NCBI GenBank assembly: GCA_973895155.1
Contig: OZ316895.1
Coordinates: 3,968,001-4,032,000, forward strand
Origin: Marsupella aquatica
Lineage: Eukaryota > Marchantiophyta
Direction: 5' to 3'
DNA: 64,000 bases
This document shows, in pieces, positions 48,389 through 58,368 of the stretch; positions within the stretch are counted from its first letter, which is position 1, and every line of letters begins with the position of its first letter. Both the position numbers and the translations under genes were made by a program. The notes beneath the pieces are model-generated. The model worked only from the letters and a program-made list of their open reading frames with translations, made no database searches and was not told the DNA's origin.

Positions 48389-50032
48389 TCACAAAGGAGC
48401 TACGTCAATAAATCCGCGGCTGAACAATGGAGTAGATGTCGGCTCAGTATTATCTACCGGAGCCTTTGATGTCTCTGCATGATTAAAATTCTCAGCAACA
48501 TGTGGCGGGGCCTCCAATGGATTGGATTGCTCTGGAACAATTGGTGGGGCCGGTGATGGGAAGGTAGCGCTGAATGTCTCGGGTGGCACAGGTGGGTGCT
48601 CTGAGTTGTCTCCAACACTGAATTGCTCTTCCACAATTGGCGGGGCCTCTGATTTGTCTTTAGCACTGAATTCCTGCAGAGCAATTGGTGGCGGCTCTGC
48701 TACCTCTCCAACACTCAATTCCACTGGAGCAATTGGTGGTGGCTCTGCTACCTCTCCAGCACTCAATTCCACTGGAGGAATAGCTACCGGCACCCTCACT
48801 ACTTCAGCACTCAATTCGGGTGGGGGCTGTGCTATGTCTGCAACACTCAATTCATCGGACGCAATTGGTGGGGGCTGTGAATCCTGTCCATCAACCTCCT
48901 GCTGTCGATAATTTGCAACCGGGCTGGTAGGGACATAAGTATCATCTGGATTAAAAGAAGAGGCCATGGGAGAATCTGTTCTCAGCTGAAGTTTCTCGGC
49001 ATCAATCAAGCGTCTCACTTCGTGTACCAGGTTGTCCCTTGTACAAGACAACAAAGCCACCAGTTGGGCAACGACCTGCTTGTCCGTGGTCCCTGAATCT
49101 CTGGGCATCGGTGGTTCTATGTCAGTTGGCATCGGGCCTGTTTCCTTGGTGGGCATTGTTGCTCTGCTACCCGGAGCCATTTTTGCTTTGCTACCCGGAG
49201 CCATTTTTGCTCCATCATTCTCAATCGCAGCATCCGGAATTGAAGTAGGAACCGATGGTGCTTCACGAATGTCTGGAAATTCTGAGAGAAATTCTTCCTG
49301 CTCCGAGTCCATTAGACAGCCTTCATGCCAATACAAATGAGCAACGTACGGTGAAAGATAACAATAAGATGTGGTCCTCCCCTTCCCTGCTAATTTCATT
49401 ATTACATTCCGAAGAATTCCTGTCCAATTTATCTTTGTTCCTTGGATCAAAGATGCTATGATGGTGGTAGCAAGTGTCAGAGAAATCCTGGTTTGTGCCT
49501 CTGGATTCAAAATGGGAATCATAAACTCTAGAACATGCATCAAGCTCAAATCTAAGCATTGTTCGGACTTCCAACCATTCTTCTGAATGGCTTGCCCAAA
49601 ATGACTCTCCACGAAAGCTTGTCTGTCACTATTTCCATCGATCAATTCACTCCCTTCTGTTGGTGTCTTGTACACCTTCAAAATGACTTCCTCTGTCCAC
49701 TTCAGAGGTCGAGTTCTAATGGGCGCTTTGACTGCAGACTCCTTGTCAATAAGATCCTGAAGTAAAGTCAAAGAAGAAATTGTCCATGGCAATTTAAGTA
49801 GGAAAGCGCAGCCCATCTTTTGCAAATTACATGTCAATGTTTCCTTGTCCTCAGCAGACTGTCGAATCTTCACTCGGATGTTGCGCGCTGTCGGCATCCG
49901 GAAAGGAATCGGGTCTCTCCGCTGGGTAGGCACTGCCCGCGATCCTGTTCCCCTGGATCTTGGCATTGTCGTAGATGCTCCCTTCAATCCCCAATGTCTA
50001 CTCCGGCGAAGTGAAGGAGGCGCATGTAGCAT
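48389..50032 (-). CDS. Unidentified 547-aa protein with 16-aa repeats
   Basis: This is the longest uninterrupted frame in the window, with a good ATG at 50032. Residues 1-50 are basic and Ser/Arg-rich. Residues about 50-260 form a folded-looking domain with TLATTIIASLIQGTKINWTG and SYCYLSPYVAHLYWHEGCL. That pattern recalls the 'putative plant transposon protein' domain found in plant retroelements, in which a 'gxxidlgxii...lpyPxlItxL' core is typical. From about 375 to 520 it carries a 16-aa repeat of the type EPPPIAPVELSVGEVA, five to six copies decaying toward the C-terminus (DNA positions about 48530-48880). The length without stops and the protein-level repeat argue for real coding. It is likely mobile-element derived; function unknown. 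Confidence 0.55.
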   Translation of the reverse strand: MLHAPPSLRRSRHWGLKGASTTMPRSRGTGSRAVPTQRRDPIPFRMPTARNIRVKIRQSAEDKETLTCNLQKMGCAFLLKLPWTISSLTLLQDLIDKESAVKAPIRTRPLKWTEEVILKVYKTPTEGSELIDGNSDRQAFVESHFGQAIQKNGWKSEQCLDLSLMHVLEFMIPILNPEAQTRISLTLATTIIASLIQGTKINWTGILRNVIMKLAGKGRTTSYCYLSPYVAHLYWHEGCLMDSEQEEFLSEFPDIREAPSVPTSIPDAAIENDGAKMAPGSKAKMAPGSRATMPTKETGPMPTDIEPPMPRDSGTTDKQVVAQLVALLSCTRDNLVHEVRRLIDAEKLQLRTDSPMASSFNPDDTYVPTSPVANYRQQEVDGQDSQPPPIASDELSVADIAQPPPELSAEVVRVPVAIPPVELSAGEVAEPPPIAPVELSVGEVAEPPPIALQEFSAKDKSEAPPIVEEQFSVGDNSEHPPVPPETFSATFPSPAPPIVPEQSNPLEAPPHVAENFNHAETSKAPVDNTEPTSTPLFSRGFIDVAPL

Positions 50033-50660
50033 CTGCAGCGCAAAATTGCAATCATCCGCCCGAGATCCTAAAACTCACTTGCAAACGCTGCCAAATCACA
50101 CATTGTGGATTGTGGTTTGTGTCATTCACATTAGAGGGATCGTGGTAGGCCCTAAACCCTAATTAGTATGTGCTGAAAGCACAGCTTAGAGCGAGAGTTC
50201 CCCTTCCAAAAGTGCTAAGTGTGAACATCTAGGCTTCGTTCTTACCCTAAACACACTACCTGAAAAAAGGGCTGAAATGTAGCCCTGGATTTTAATGAGC
50301 TTTGGGTGGCCTATGACCATTTGGCTGGCCTTTAACCGGGGATCCTGTTTTGTAAGACCATTTGGCTGGCCTTGAACCATTTGGCTGCCCTTGAACCATT
50401 TGGATGCCCTTGAACCATAAACTAGCCTTAAACCAAACGGCTAAGAATTGTTTTTAGACCATTTGGGTGGTATTGAACCATTTGGGTGGCCTTTAACCAT
50501 TTCAGAATTACACTTAGCCATAATCATGAGTGAATGTTTAATGAGAATGTGATGAAACAATATCATTCAACAAGAATCTCCACATCACTTGGTCATCTGT
50601 AACTGAAAGTGTTTGGGGTCCACAATATAAAACCCAATGCATAAATGGGCAAAAGAAACA
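50033..50660 (+). repeat. Spacer with short GACCATTTGG repeats and a telobox
   Basis: AACCATTTGGCTGGCCTTGA and near variants recur at roughly 22-24 bp intervals at 50317-50510, about seven copies including reduced ones. CCCTAAACCCTAA at about 50151 is a telobox-like motif just upstream of the 547-aa frame's start and could belong to its promoter. Confidence 0.65.
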
Positions 50661-50662
50661 AA

Positions 50663-51780
50663 CTAAGTACTGGGTGCCCACTTGGACTCATTATAGGACC
50701 TCTTCACTCGCCTCTTCATATGATGCAAATCATGCTCAAGTTGTAAAACCTTCTCCTTTGCCGCAAGGAGCTCATCCTCCACCTTCATAATGTCACTCCT
50801 CAACTCTATCCAATGGTCCGAGGGAGGCAATTCCTCTGGTACAATTGGACCCGGCCCTGCCCTAAGGTGCAAGTAGAACAACCGGAGTCCCAAGTCAGTA
50901 GAGTCAATGGGTACATCAGGCTCATAAAGAGGTGTCCACCTCAAATGTGTCGACTGGAATCCGCCTGACATGGGACTATGGTAGTCAGGGGTAAGTGACC
51001 TGGACAGATCATCTCTAGTACACTCCAAAGGATGGTCAGGTGATGGGAAAGAGTCTGGCGCTGACGTGTAACCAAGTGTCGGAGAATCCGGAGGTGGGAG
51101 GTGTACTGCCAGAGTTTGGGACTCTAGTGCCGAGGGTGCCGCAACATGTGTGAGGTGAACTGCCTGGGGTTCCTCCAACAAGGGGGTGGGAAGTGCTGGA
51201 GGTGGCCGAAGAAGTGGGCGTATAATACCATTGATGATCCAAAAGGGCTCATCCTCACGCAAAGTGGGCCAGCGAAAAACAATGTCAAAGGTAAATGGAG
51301 AAGTGCAAAGTGAGGGCATCTTCTCAGACATAACCCGAAACTGCTGGTCAAGTGGGAGTGCGCTAAAGTCAGCGCAATCAAAAGGGACCTGCCCATCGCC
51401 AAGGAGGTCTGATGCCGCATCCCACACGGTGGCCTCTATGTGTGAGTATCATCATCAATGTGCAAACTAAATCTCCAGAACCACCGTGTGTCCTGCCTGT
51501 CATCACAGACACCTGCATGTAAGGATGGTGTAGGGCCCCCATCCATATCCAATCGTCGTGACGGTCCATAAGCTCTCTTGCAAATGCGAGACGACTGTGG
51601 GATCCTCTTGGTGCATCCTAAATATGAGAAACATACCAATGTAGGGATGACCGCCACAACATGAGCTCGAGTGTGGGCTTTCAGTTGCCCACCAACAGGG
51701 AGGTCATGAGCTCTCTCCAATAATGATGCAAATGTCTTCACCCCTCGGACACAAATCCTATCAGTACGGAAAGAACTCAT
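50663..51780 (-). pseudogene. Unidentified ~370-aa ORF broken by a CA insertion
   Basis: A frame from ATG at 51780 (MSSFRTDRICVRGVKTFASL) runs 114 codons and stops at 51436. The next frame opens a few bases later and continues 250 codons to 50663. At the junction the minus strand reads GATACTCACACATAGAGGCC; removing one CA restores a continuous frame (DDDTHIEATVWDAAS). The second part has a Pro/Ser-rich middle and a C-terminal coiled coil (KVEDELLAAKEKVLQLEHDL) followed by a basic end. I do not recognise the family. A small intron instead of a dinucleotide indel cannot be excluded. Confidence 0.4.
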
Positions 51781-52100
51781 CCTAGAAAGTCATGCAAAAC
51801 AAGATCTGGGTTAGTTGTTTACACTTTCAACCCCAAACATGCAATATGATATATAGGGTTTGTTAGACAATGGGCGGAAAAGAAGAGCAACCACAACCCA
51901 ACGGTGTCATTTAGTATTATACACAACAAAGTGAAGAGTGGGAGTAATGTAGGGTTTGGCAAGAGAATTCCCATATGATGACTTTTTTATAGACAAAATG
52001 TCATTATTTAGGGATACAAGCAACATAGATGGGGTTTGGTATGCATGGAGTGTGAAGTAAACCCTATTGGAAATAAAGCTATACATCATCCTCAATCAGT
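51781..52100. other. Spacer, no gene seen
   Basis: AT-rich gap between two minus-strand coding blocks; the upstream flank of the preceding broken ORF. No motif recognised. Confidence 0.5.
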
Positions 52101-52103
52101 GGC

Positions 52104-52586
52104 TTAGTATGCTAAAGCTGGGTACTCCATCATCAGCTGCATGGCCTCATCTAACCCTAAACCTTCGTTCTCCCAAGCATCCCAAGAATGTCCCTGTGCA
52201 AGCAAGGGCCCTAATGCCCTCCAATGTGCACTGTTGTCTATGAGGTCTCTCCAACTAGTGCTAACCACTCTATAGTATGTAATGTGTGTGGCTTGTGCCA
52301 TAAACATGAAGCGAGGCAAAATGTGTGTAAGAACCACATGGTCTGGGAGATGTGGTATGAGGTCATTTGTGGCCCTAAATGGCAGCCTATGATATGGAGG
52401 GTCATCATCAGCTGAGAAATAGGCCTCATCATCAGAGAAATGGTCTTCCCTGGTGGTTGCGGTGGGAAACCAACGCCGTAAGTGAGGTTCAATCCACATT
52501 TTGTATACACCAAATAAAATGTGAAAGACCTGTGAAAGAAGACCGAACAGGCACGACAAGATGGTGGAAATGTTCAACCATGTCAT
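52104..52586 (-). CDS. F-box protein, 160 aa or last exon
   Basis: From ATG at 52586 the frame gives 160 aa. Residues 1-30 are hydrophobic (MTWLNISTILSCLFGLLSQV), like a signal anchor. An acidic stretch follows (DDEAYFSADDD, about 52-62). Residues about 80-122 form an F-box: LPDHVVLTHILPRF, then RVVSTSWRDLIDNSAHWR. F-box proteins recruit substrates to SKP1-cullin ubiquitin ligases. Usual C-terminal repeats (kelch, LRR) are absent, so the protein is short. CTTATTTCAG directly before the ATG looks like a splice acceptor, so this may be a downstream exon whose frame extends back into intron text. Confidence 0.55.
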   Translation of the reverse strand: MTWLNISTILSCLFGLLSQVFHILFGVYKMWIEPHLRRWFPTATTREDHFSDDEAYFSADDDPPYHRLPFRATNDLIPHLPDHVVLTHILPRFMFMAQATHITYYRVVSTSWRDLIDNSAHWRALGPLLAQGHSWDAWENEGLGLDEAMQLMMEYPALAY

Positions 52587-52669
52587 CTGAAATAAGAAAG
52601 CAACACCCAATAAATAAATGGTAGGCTTTTTATTAATAATAATGAGTAGTACTGACATAAACTTGGCAA

Positions 52670-53285
52670 CTATGCACGAAATTTGACCGGTGACAATCCA
52701 AGACTATTGCCATGATATACTCCACATACAGAGTATGCATCTGGCTTGTACAATAATGTAGCATGAAATCCTAATTCCCGCAAGCGCCCACGAAGAGCAA
52801 AGACATCGGTAGTGTCAGTGAAGTTTTTAGACCAAATGCAAATGACATGTTTGCCAATTGGCACTTTCTCTTCCTTTGGATGTCCATCTTTGTCAGGCTT
52901 AACATGCACCGTAGACACCTTGGCATCATGTGACAAATCCCCCTTTAACCACTGATATTGCTACTTTAGCCCAATCATGGTCTACTTTGTCCCGATCCAC
53001 AAACATCATCCATTTCCCATGGAGGACATTATGGGTGACAGCTAGTGACTCAATATGGCCGGTGGTAAGTCTGTCTAGAGAAGACAAGCAAAGATGGTCC
53101 CAGGCTACGGCCAAAGCAAGTGTGTTCACAGTAGCATCCAGCTTGTGGGCAAATTGCGCACTAACTATTAACCATTCTATATGGTTGAAGGGAACACTTG
53201 ATGGCTTCCATGTTTCAAGGAATTGGCCAATGGTTTGGTACTCGCTATCATATGCAACCACATGGTCTGAAGTACCAATATCCAT
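52670..53285 (-). pseudogene. BLES03/C11orf68-like (DUF1917) gene, frameshifted
   Basis: Two overlapping frames carry one protein of the UPF0696/DUF1917 family (basophilic leukemia-expressed protein BLES03; an eIF4E-like fold of unknown role). The first frame, ATG at 53285, gives HIEWLIVSAQFAHKLDATVN and GKWMMFVDRDKVDHDWAKVA, ending in VVKGGFVT with a stop at 52926. The second gives LSHDAKVSTVHV, then KHVICIWSKNFTDTTDV and LLYKPDAYSVCGVYHGNSLG to a stop at 52670. The shift sits at GTGGTTAAAGGGGGATTTG. Taking one A out of the AAA run joins them as VVKGDLSHDAKVS, which fits the family. It is intronless here. It could be a retrocopy pseudogene or carry an assembly error at a homopolymer. Confidence 0.7.
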
Positions 53286-55640
53286 ACTAGATAAAAGTCA
53301 TGCAAGTAGTAAGGGAAGCATGAGGTCTTAATATGAGGTTCATTCGTAAGGAGACACCCTTAGGTAAGAAAAATGTAATGAGATAAATTGGGTAACTATT
53401 GGGTTCAGATGGTTCCAAACCCGGGGAAGTGGGTTAGCATTCTGAGGGAGATGTAAGCAAGTACATGTCACACCATTAGTTGGATCCACAACATGTGTGG
53501 CACTTATTCATATATGCTGGACTTTAGTGACAGAAGTCTGGCGAGAAGTTATCATATATATGTGACTCGAAGCAGTGTGAGTAAGATGAGAAGCGCTACA
53601 AGTCCAAGGCTGGAACAGTATACAATTCACTGAAAAGCGAAGTATGAAGACCACACGACTTGTGTAGCGGCTTATGGATGATTCAGATGTGAGTGATGAG
53701 GAAGCAGGAACACGACCTGCTCTATGTGGATTGGAGGTAACGAGTGCCCCAAATGAAAAGTCTGGGCAGTGACTACAGTTCAAGAAAATTTTGCGCAGAA
53801 TTTTGTTTTACGCCACCCATTGGTGGAAGTATAGTTGTCAGTTCGGGGCTGAAATAGAAATCAGAGGGAGGGAGCATAGGCTACACAACCTCAATGTGCT
53901 TGAATTCAACAGCGCAAATGCAATAAGTACTGAACAGTAGCAAATGCAGCAGCGCAACGTACACAAAAATGCAGGAGTACCAGTGTAATGTAGCAGCGCA
54001 AAAGCAGAGGAGTGCAGCAAAATCACACAAGACAATGGCTAAGAAAATGTAATGGACTCGCAGCAGCAAAAACACTATAATAGCAAAAGCAACAGACATT
54101 GGCTGACATAACTGCAGTAAAAACAAGGTGCTCAAAAGTCCAACCTTGTCTGGAGCAAGCACGTGTTCGGGAGTTTCTTTCTTTAAAAACTGCATTTTTC
54201 TGTACCACAGAGAGGCGCTTCAGTTGGCGCTCCTTCATAAGAACATATACCACACAAATGATTAGCTATGGTGGACAAATCAACACACAATGCTCAAAGA
54301 GGTAGAAAGCCAGGCAACATTGTCCTCACCTTTCAGACGCGACGACAAGCTTCCCAACAATCCTGTCGCTCCATCTAGAAGTACTAGAAAAGTAACGGGA
54401 CGGAGTGACCTGCTGCCAGGACTGGTTGACCGGGAGATTGAACTGAAACCTGTAGTCGCGGGTCATCTGACCATTTACAGGTCACATTTTGGACAGAACC
54501 AGAATGAACAGTGCGGGAGCATATTCGAGTGTTTGGGTCCAGTCCATGCAGGCTTTGTTTATCCACCGGGGCTTCGTGGACAACGCCCCAGTCCATCCGG
54601 GCTTTAGGTCCCATTTTTCTAGTACTAAGATATATCTGTAAGGACATATAAAATATTAAATGTCAATTGAAAGTCAGATTTTATAGTATGATAAGTGAAA
54701 ACCAGGTTATAAATACAATCAAACTAGAAGAATAGACTGAACTCTCTACTTGTGCTAATATTTTTATTAGATTTGTAGTCACACCCTTATTAGTAGTCAC
54801 ACCCTAAACCCTAAACTATTTATGCAGGGAGACTATAAAAGTTATGATACTAATTATGGTAAACAGTGTAGGTCAAGCCTATGGGCAGAAATAGAAAAAG
54901 TATGCACAGCCAAATTTTGATTATGGTTATGGGCAGAAAAAGGTATGCACTACCAAGCCCCAAAACAAGAAGCATGCACAGAGACTTTGGGGATCACACC
55001 AGTGTATGATATCCTCCATAGGAGCCTCACTCTCTGGTCTCAAAATCTAGGGGCATCCATGAGCAAGGGTGCTATCTCATTTGAGTGGTAAAGATAGTTA
55101 CAAGGATACTAGCCCAAGCCAAGCTCACATACTCAGGAGTATCATGCAAATCCTTGGACCTAGGATCAAAGAGTGATATACCTCTAGAAAAAAAATGGGA
55201 CAGAGTACAATATTAGCGTCTTGCCATGATCCTAGTGTGGAGTTCCATCTCAAACTTACTCTCTTTCCTATACTGCATTAGTCTACAGTCCTCTCTAGAC
55301 CACTTTTGTTAGTCAACAAAAGGCAAGAGTATGTGGCAACGATCTTAGGTCTTATACAAGGACAATGCTTATGTCAGTTTTTTTCCCTTTTCTTTGTATA
55401 CCAAGTGTGTGGAACTATCCTGCCACAAAATCTCATGCAAAAACAATAAAACCATTCATATTCTGCATCATTCCCAAGTAGCCCCTTCAAACATTCTTCG
55501 CACCAGAGCAATTCCTCACTCATTGAAAACCATGGTATGAATAAGTAATACCTTAAGTTATTATGTACTTTTGCCAAAATATACGTCTGGTTTTGTACAT
55601 GTAAAGGTATAGAAAACAATTCCAGGGCAAGTAAAGCAGG
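53286..55640. other. Spacer, no gene seen
   Basis: Frames up to 105 codons on both strands without motifs. At 54380-54620 a GC-richer block (GGCTTCGTGGACAACGCCCC) may be a repeat fragment. A telobox-like CCCTAAACCCTAAAC lies at about 54802. No coding gene is supported. Confidence 0.45.
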
Positions 55641-55643
55641 AGG

Positions 55644-55745
55644 TATAGAGAATTGCATACCTGCCAGGTAAGACATCCAACAAGAAACTTTTTGTATAGA
55701 GAATTGCATACCTGCCAGGTAAGACATCCAACAAGAAACTGGCAA
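55644..55745 (+). repeat. 51-bp tandem duplication
   Basis: TATAGAGAATTGCATACCTG followed by CCAGGTAAGACATCCAACAA begins at about 55644 and again at 55695, with a third CTGCCAGGTAAGG fragment at about 55755. The copies are almost identical. Confidence 0.85.
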
Positions 55746-55749
55746 AAAG

Positions 55750-57280
55750 TTTGCCTGCCAGGTAAGGTATATCATAATCCTTTACTTTTTTTTACTCTAC
55801 CGCATTACCTTCCTTGACGTGCCAAACACTAGTATCCATTTATTTGTTTGTTTGGAACAAAAGTGGGGAACCCTGCCTTAGCGGAGCTATTGTGCAACTG
55901 GTTGAGCGGATCCAGGGAAAATCCCCTCTTTCTACTTGGTATTTTACTTTGTTGCTGATAAAGAGGAGGTTTTGTAGGGATGATTGCACATGGCTCAAAG
56001 GACCCACCCAACAAGGTGCCTTCAAGCAAAGACTGCAAACTCATATGTTGTATCTTGCCCCACCATTTGGATTGTTATGGGAGAGTTGCTTATTGTTGAA
56101 CCATTTATGATCCAAAATATATATTATCAGTGAAGTGACCAGATTTTTCATAAAGCACTGATGCAAAAAGGCATTACTTTCTAAATCACTTGTCAACTTT
56201 ATAAAATAAATAGGTAACATTGAATTTAAAACGTATGATGACAAGACTTGCTAAGGGATGACCTTGTCATCATATCATTTATCAACGTGGCACCATTTCA
56301 TGGGCCATTGCGTGTAACCAGAGAATATGATTTTTCTAAGGAAAATAATTCTTGTAACCTAAAGAATTAATTCCACAAAAATCCACGTTTGTATTGGTGA
56401 GCTAACAAAGTGCACACAAACTGAATGATGCTACACTATTCACCAGTATTAGTCTTACTCCATTTGGGGTGACTCTACATAAAAAAATGGTACAGTTTCA
56501 ACTTGAATGTTGACATTTTTCTCTTACTGCTAAGCTGTCAAAGTTGAGCCAAATTAATGGAACACATATCAGCCTTGTCAACACCCTAAAGAGTGCTGAT
56601 GCACTAGCTCCTGGCCATGACCAAAGTGTGGAGAGCCTTGAGGTTATTATAATTCTCTTTCAGAGTATTAGTTGCTTAAATATGAAATATCTGTGGAGAT
56701 AGTTGTTTTTGGAATAGATATATAATTTGTCCCAAATAACTAATTGCTTCTCTCCTCATCGCTTTTAATGCTGCCTGAGTCATAAACTCCTGGATAGGAT
56801 TGCAGGTGGGATGCAAAGAGCTGCTTGAGTAATAAACTCCTGCATAGGATTGCAGGTGGGATGCAAAGGATTGTTGTCTCTATATCCAACCTGAGATCCA
56901 ACAGCTATGCCCTTGAACTCATGCTACACTCAAAATGCTTAAGACTTGTTTAATTTATTGCCCCTTCTTCTCATATCCTACTCAAAGAGTATTATGTTGT
57001 GGAGGAGGACGGGCGATGGCGGGGGATGGCGATGGCGGGCGGAGCACTACGAGAGGATGGCGGGCGATGGCGGAGCACAGCAAGTCAGAGCGCCTCCCCA
57101 TGGCGGAGAGATGGACAAAGTCGAGCGTAGACAGGCTAGGGGGAAGAGCAAGGGAGTAAGGAGGTACAAATCAAAGGCAAGAGAGTCTCGTCTGATTGCA
57201 ACTAGCAAGGGAAGGCAGGAACACGATTCTATCGCATCAAGCAAACGGACCCATTCCTCGGGCCTCAGATAAGTACCCAC
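55750..57280. other. Spacer with a 50-bp duplication and GGCGATGGC run
   Basis: A 50-bp unit (GCTGC(C/T)TGAGT(C/A)ATAAACTCC ... GGATTGCAGGTGGGATGCAA) is doubled at about 56771-56870. At 56998-57075 GGCGATGGCGG-type units repeat, making Gly/Arg-rich frames. A CAACTGGTTGAGCGGATCC piece near 55895 looks faintly tRNA-like but lacks a B box. No gene is supported. Confidence 0.5.
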
Positions 57281-57589
57281 GCTCAGTAAAAAAATCAGAA
57301 TTCAACACTGAAATTGCAAAATAATGATAGTTGTTTCTCAATTGTAAAACTGGGTGTAAAACGCAAGGAAAATAGTACGTATCCAAGAACCATCGCTGCA
57401 TGTTCAGAAGGAACACTAGAAAGGCACTAAGTATCCTTCAATAACAATTCGGAGAGTTCAACAAACTTATTAACGCAGAGTAGACATGAATAAATTGCAT
57501 GGGCAACAGACAGAATAAGCTTCAATTCAGGAAGTCAAAAAGGCAGAAAAGATGACAGCTACAGTGCAAGGAACACACAGAGAAAACAT

Positions 57590-58360
57590 GTGAAGAGAAC
57601 AGTCAAATGGAAAAAAAGATAGAAATACAACACAAGAAATACAAAAAAGCCAAGAAGAGAAGAGAGGGGAAGGAACATTCAAGAAAAGGTAAATAAAAAC
57701 AAGAACACCGCTGTAAGGTAGTTACTATATTAGAGAAAGAGTAAACGTCCAAGGTACTGAAACAAGTGATACAAGTTAGGTTGACACTCACACATACCAG
57801 GAATTCTGACCAAAGAGAAGTATGCCAATGCAGGAAGATCTAGAAACAGGTTCATGCACACACATACCAGGAATTCTGACTCAAGAGCAGTATACCAAAG
57901 AAGGGAGATCCAAAAAGCAGTAATGTACGACAACAGCGGTGCCCAAGAAAACTACAATGGTACCAGGAGAACAAAGACAAGTAGGTGACAACGACAAGTA
58001 GATGCCAAAAGTTAAGTAGAAAGGTAAGAAACAAGGTTAAAAATAAAAAAGGAGAGGGGTAGTCAGTCTGAAGGACACGAGCAAACAGAAAGAAGTGAAC
58101 AGAAAAACCAGAAATAGCAAGAAGGTTAGAAGGTACTAGCACCAGACGAAAAGGGACCTAAATAGTAATGGCAGATAAAGTCTCACGTTCAAGAAACTAA
58201 AGAACAAGACATGTATAAAGCCCATAAGAACGTAAGTATCTGAAGCAAAAAGAGTAAACAAGAGAGCAATCGCGAACAAGTTATTAGCACCACGGGGGAA
58301 GGGTAGGGCAAGCTAGAAATGCGCACAATCATAGGCTTCAACCTTAAGCTCTATGTATAG
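57590..58360 (+). repeat. LINE leader with tandem monomers
   Basis: CACACATACCAGGAATTCTG, then AAGAG(A/C)AGTAT(G/A)CCAA, occurs at about 57788 and 57860, with a unit of about 70 bp. The surrounding 57.6-58.35 kb is strongly A/G-rich with no long plus-strand frame. L1-type elements often carry repeated promoter monomers in the 5' leader; that reading is inferred from position just ahead of ORF1. Confidence 0.4.
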
Positions 58361-58368
58361 TCCAGATA

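Noticed and set aside
48522-48911. 129-codon plus frame with GGG and SxTLNS repeats
   Set aside because: Antisense of the 16-aa repeat in the 547-aa minus-strand protein.
55870-55920. Possible tRNA gene (CAACTGGTTGAGCGGATCC)
   Set aside because: The A-box-like text has no B box or acceptor stem partner at the right distance.
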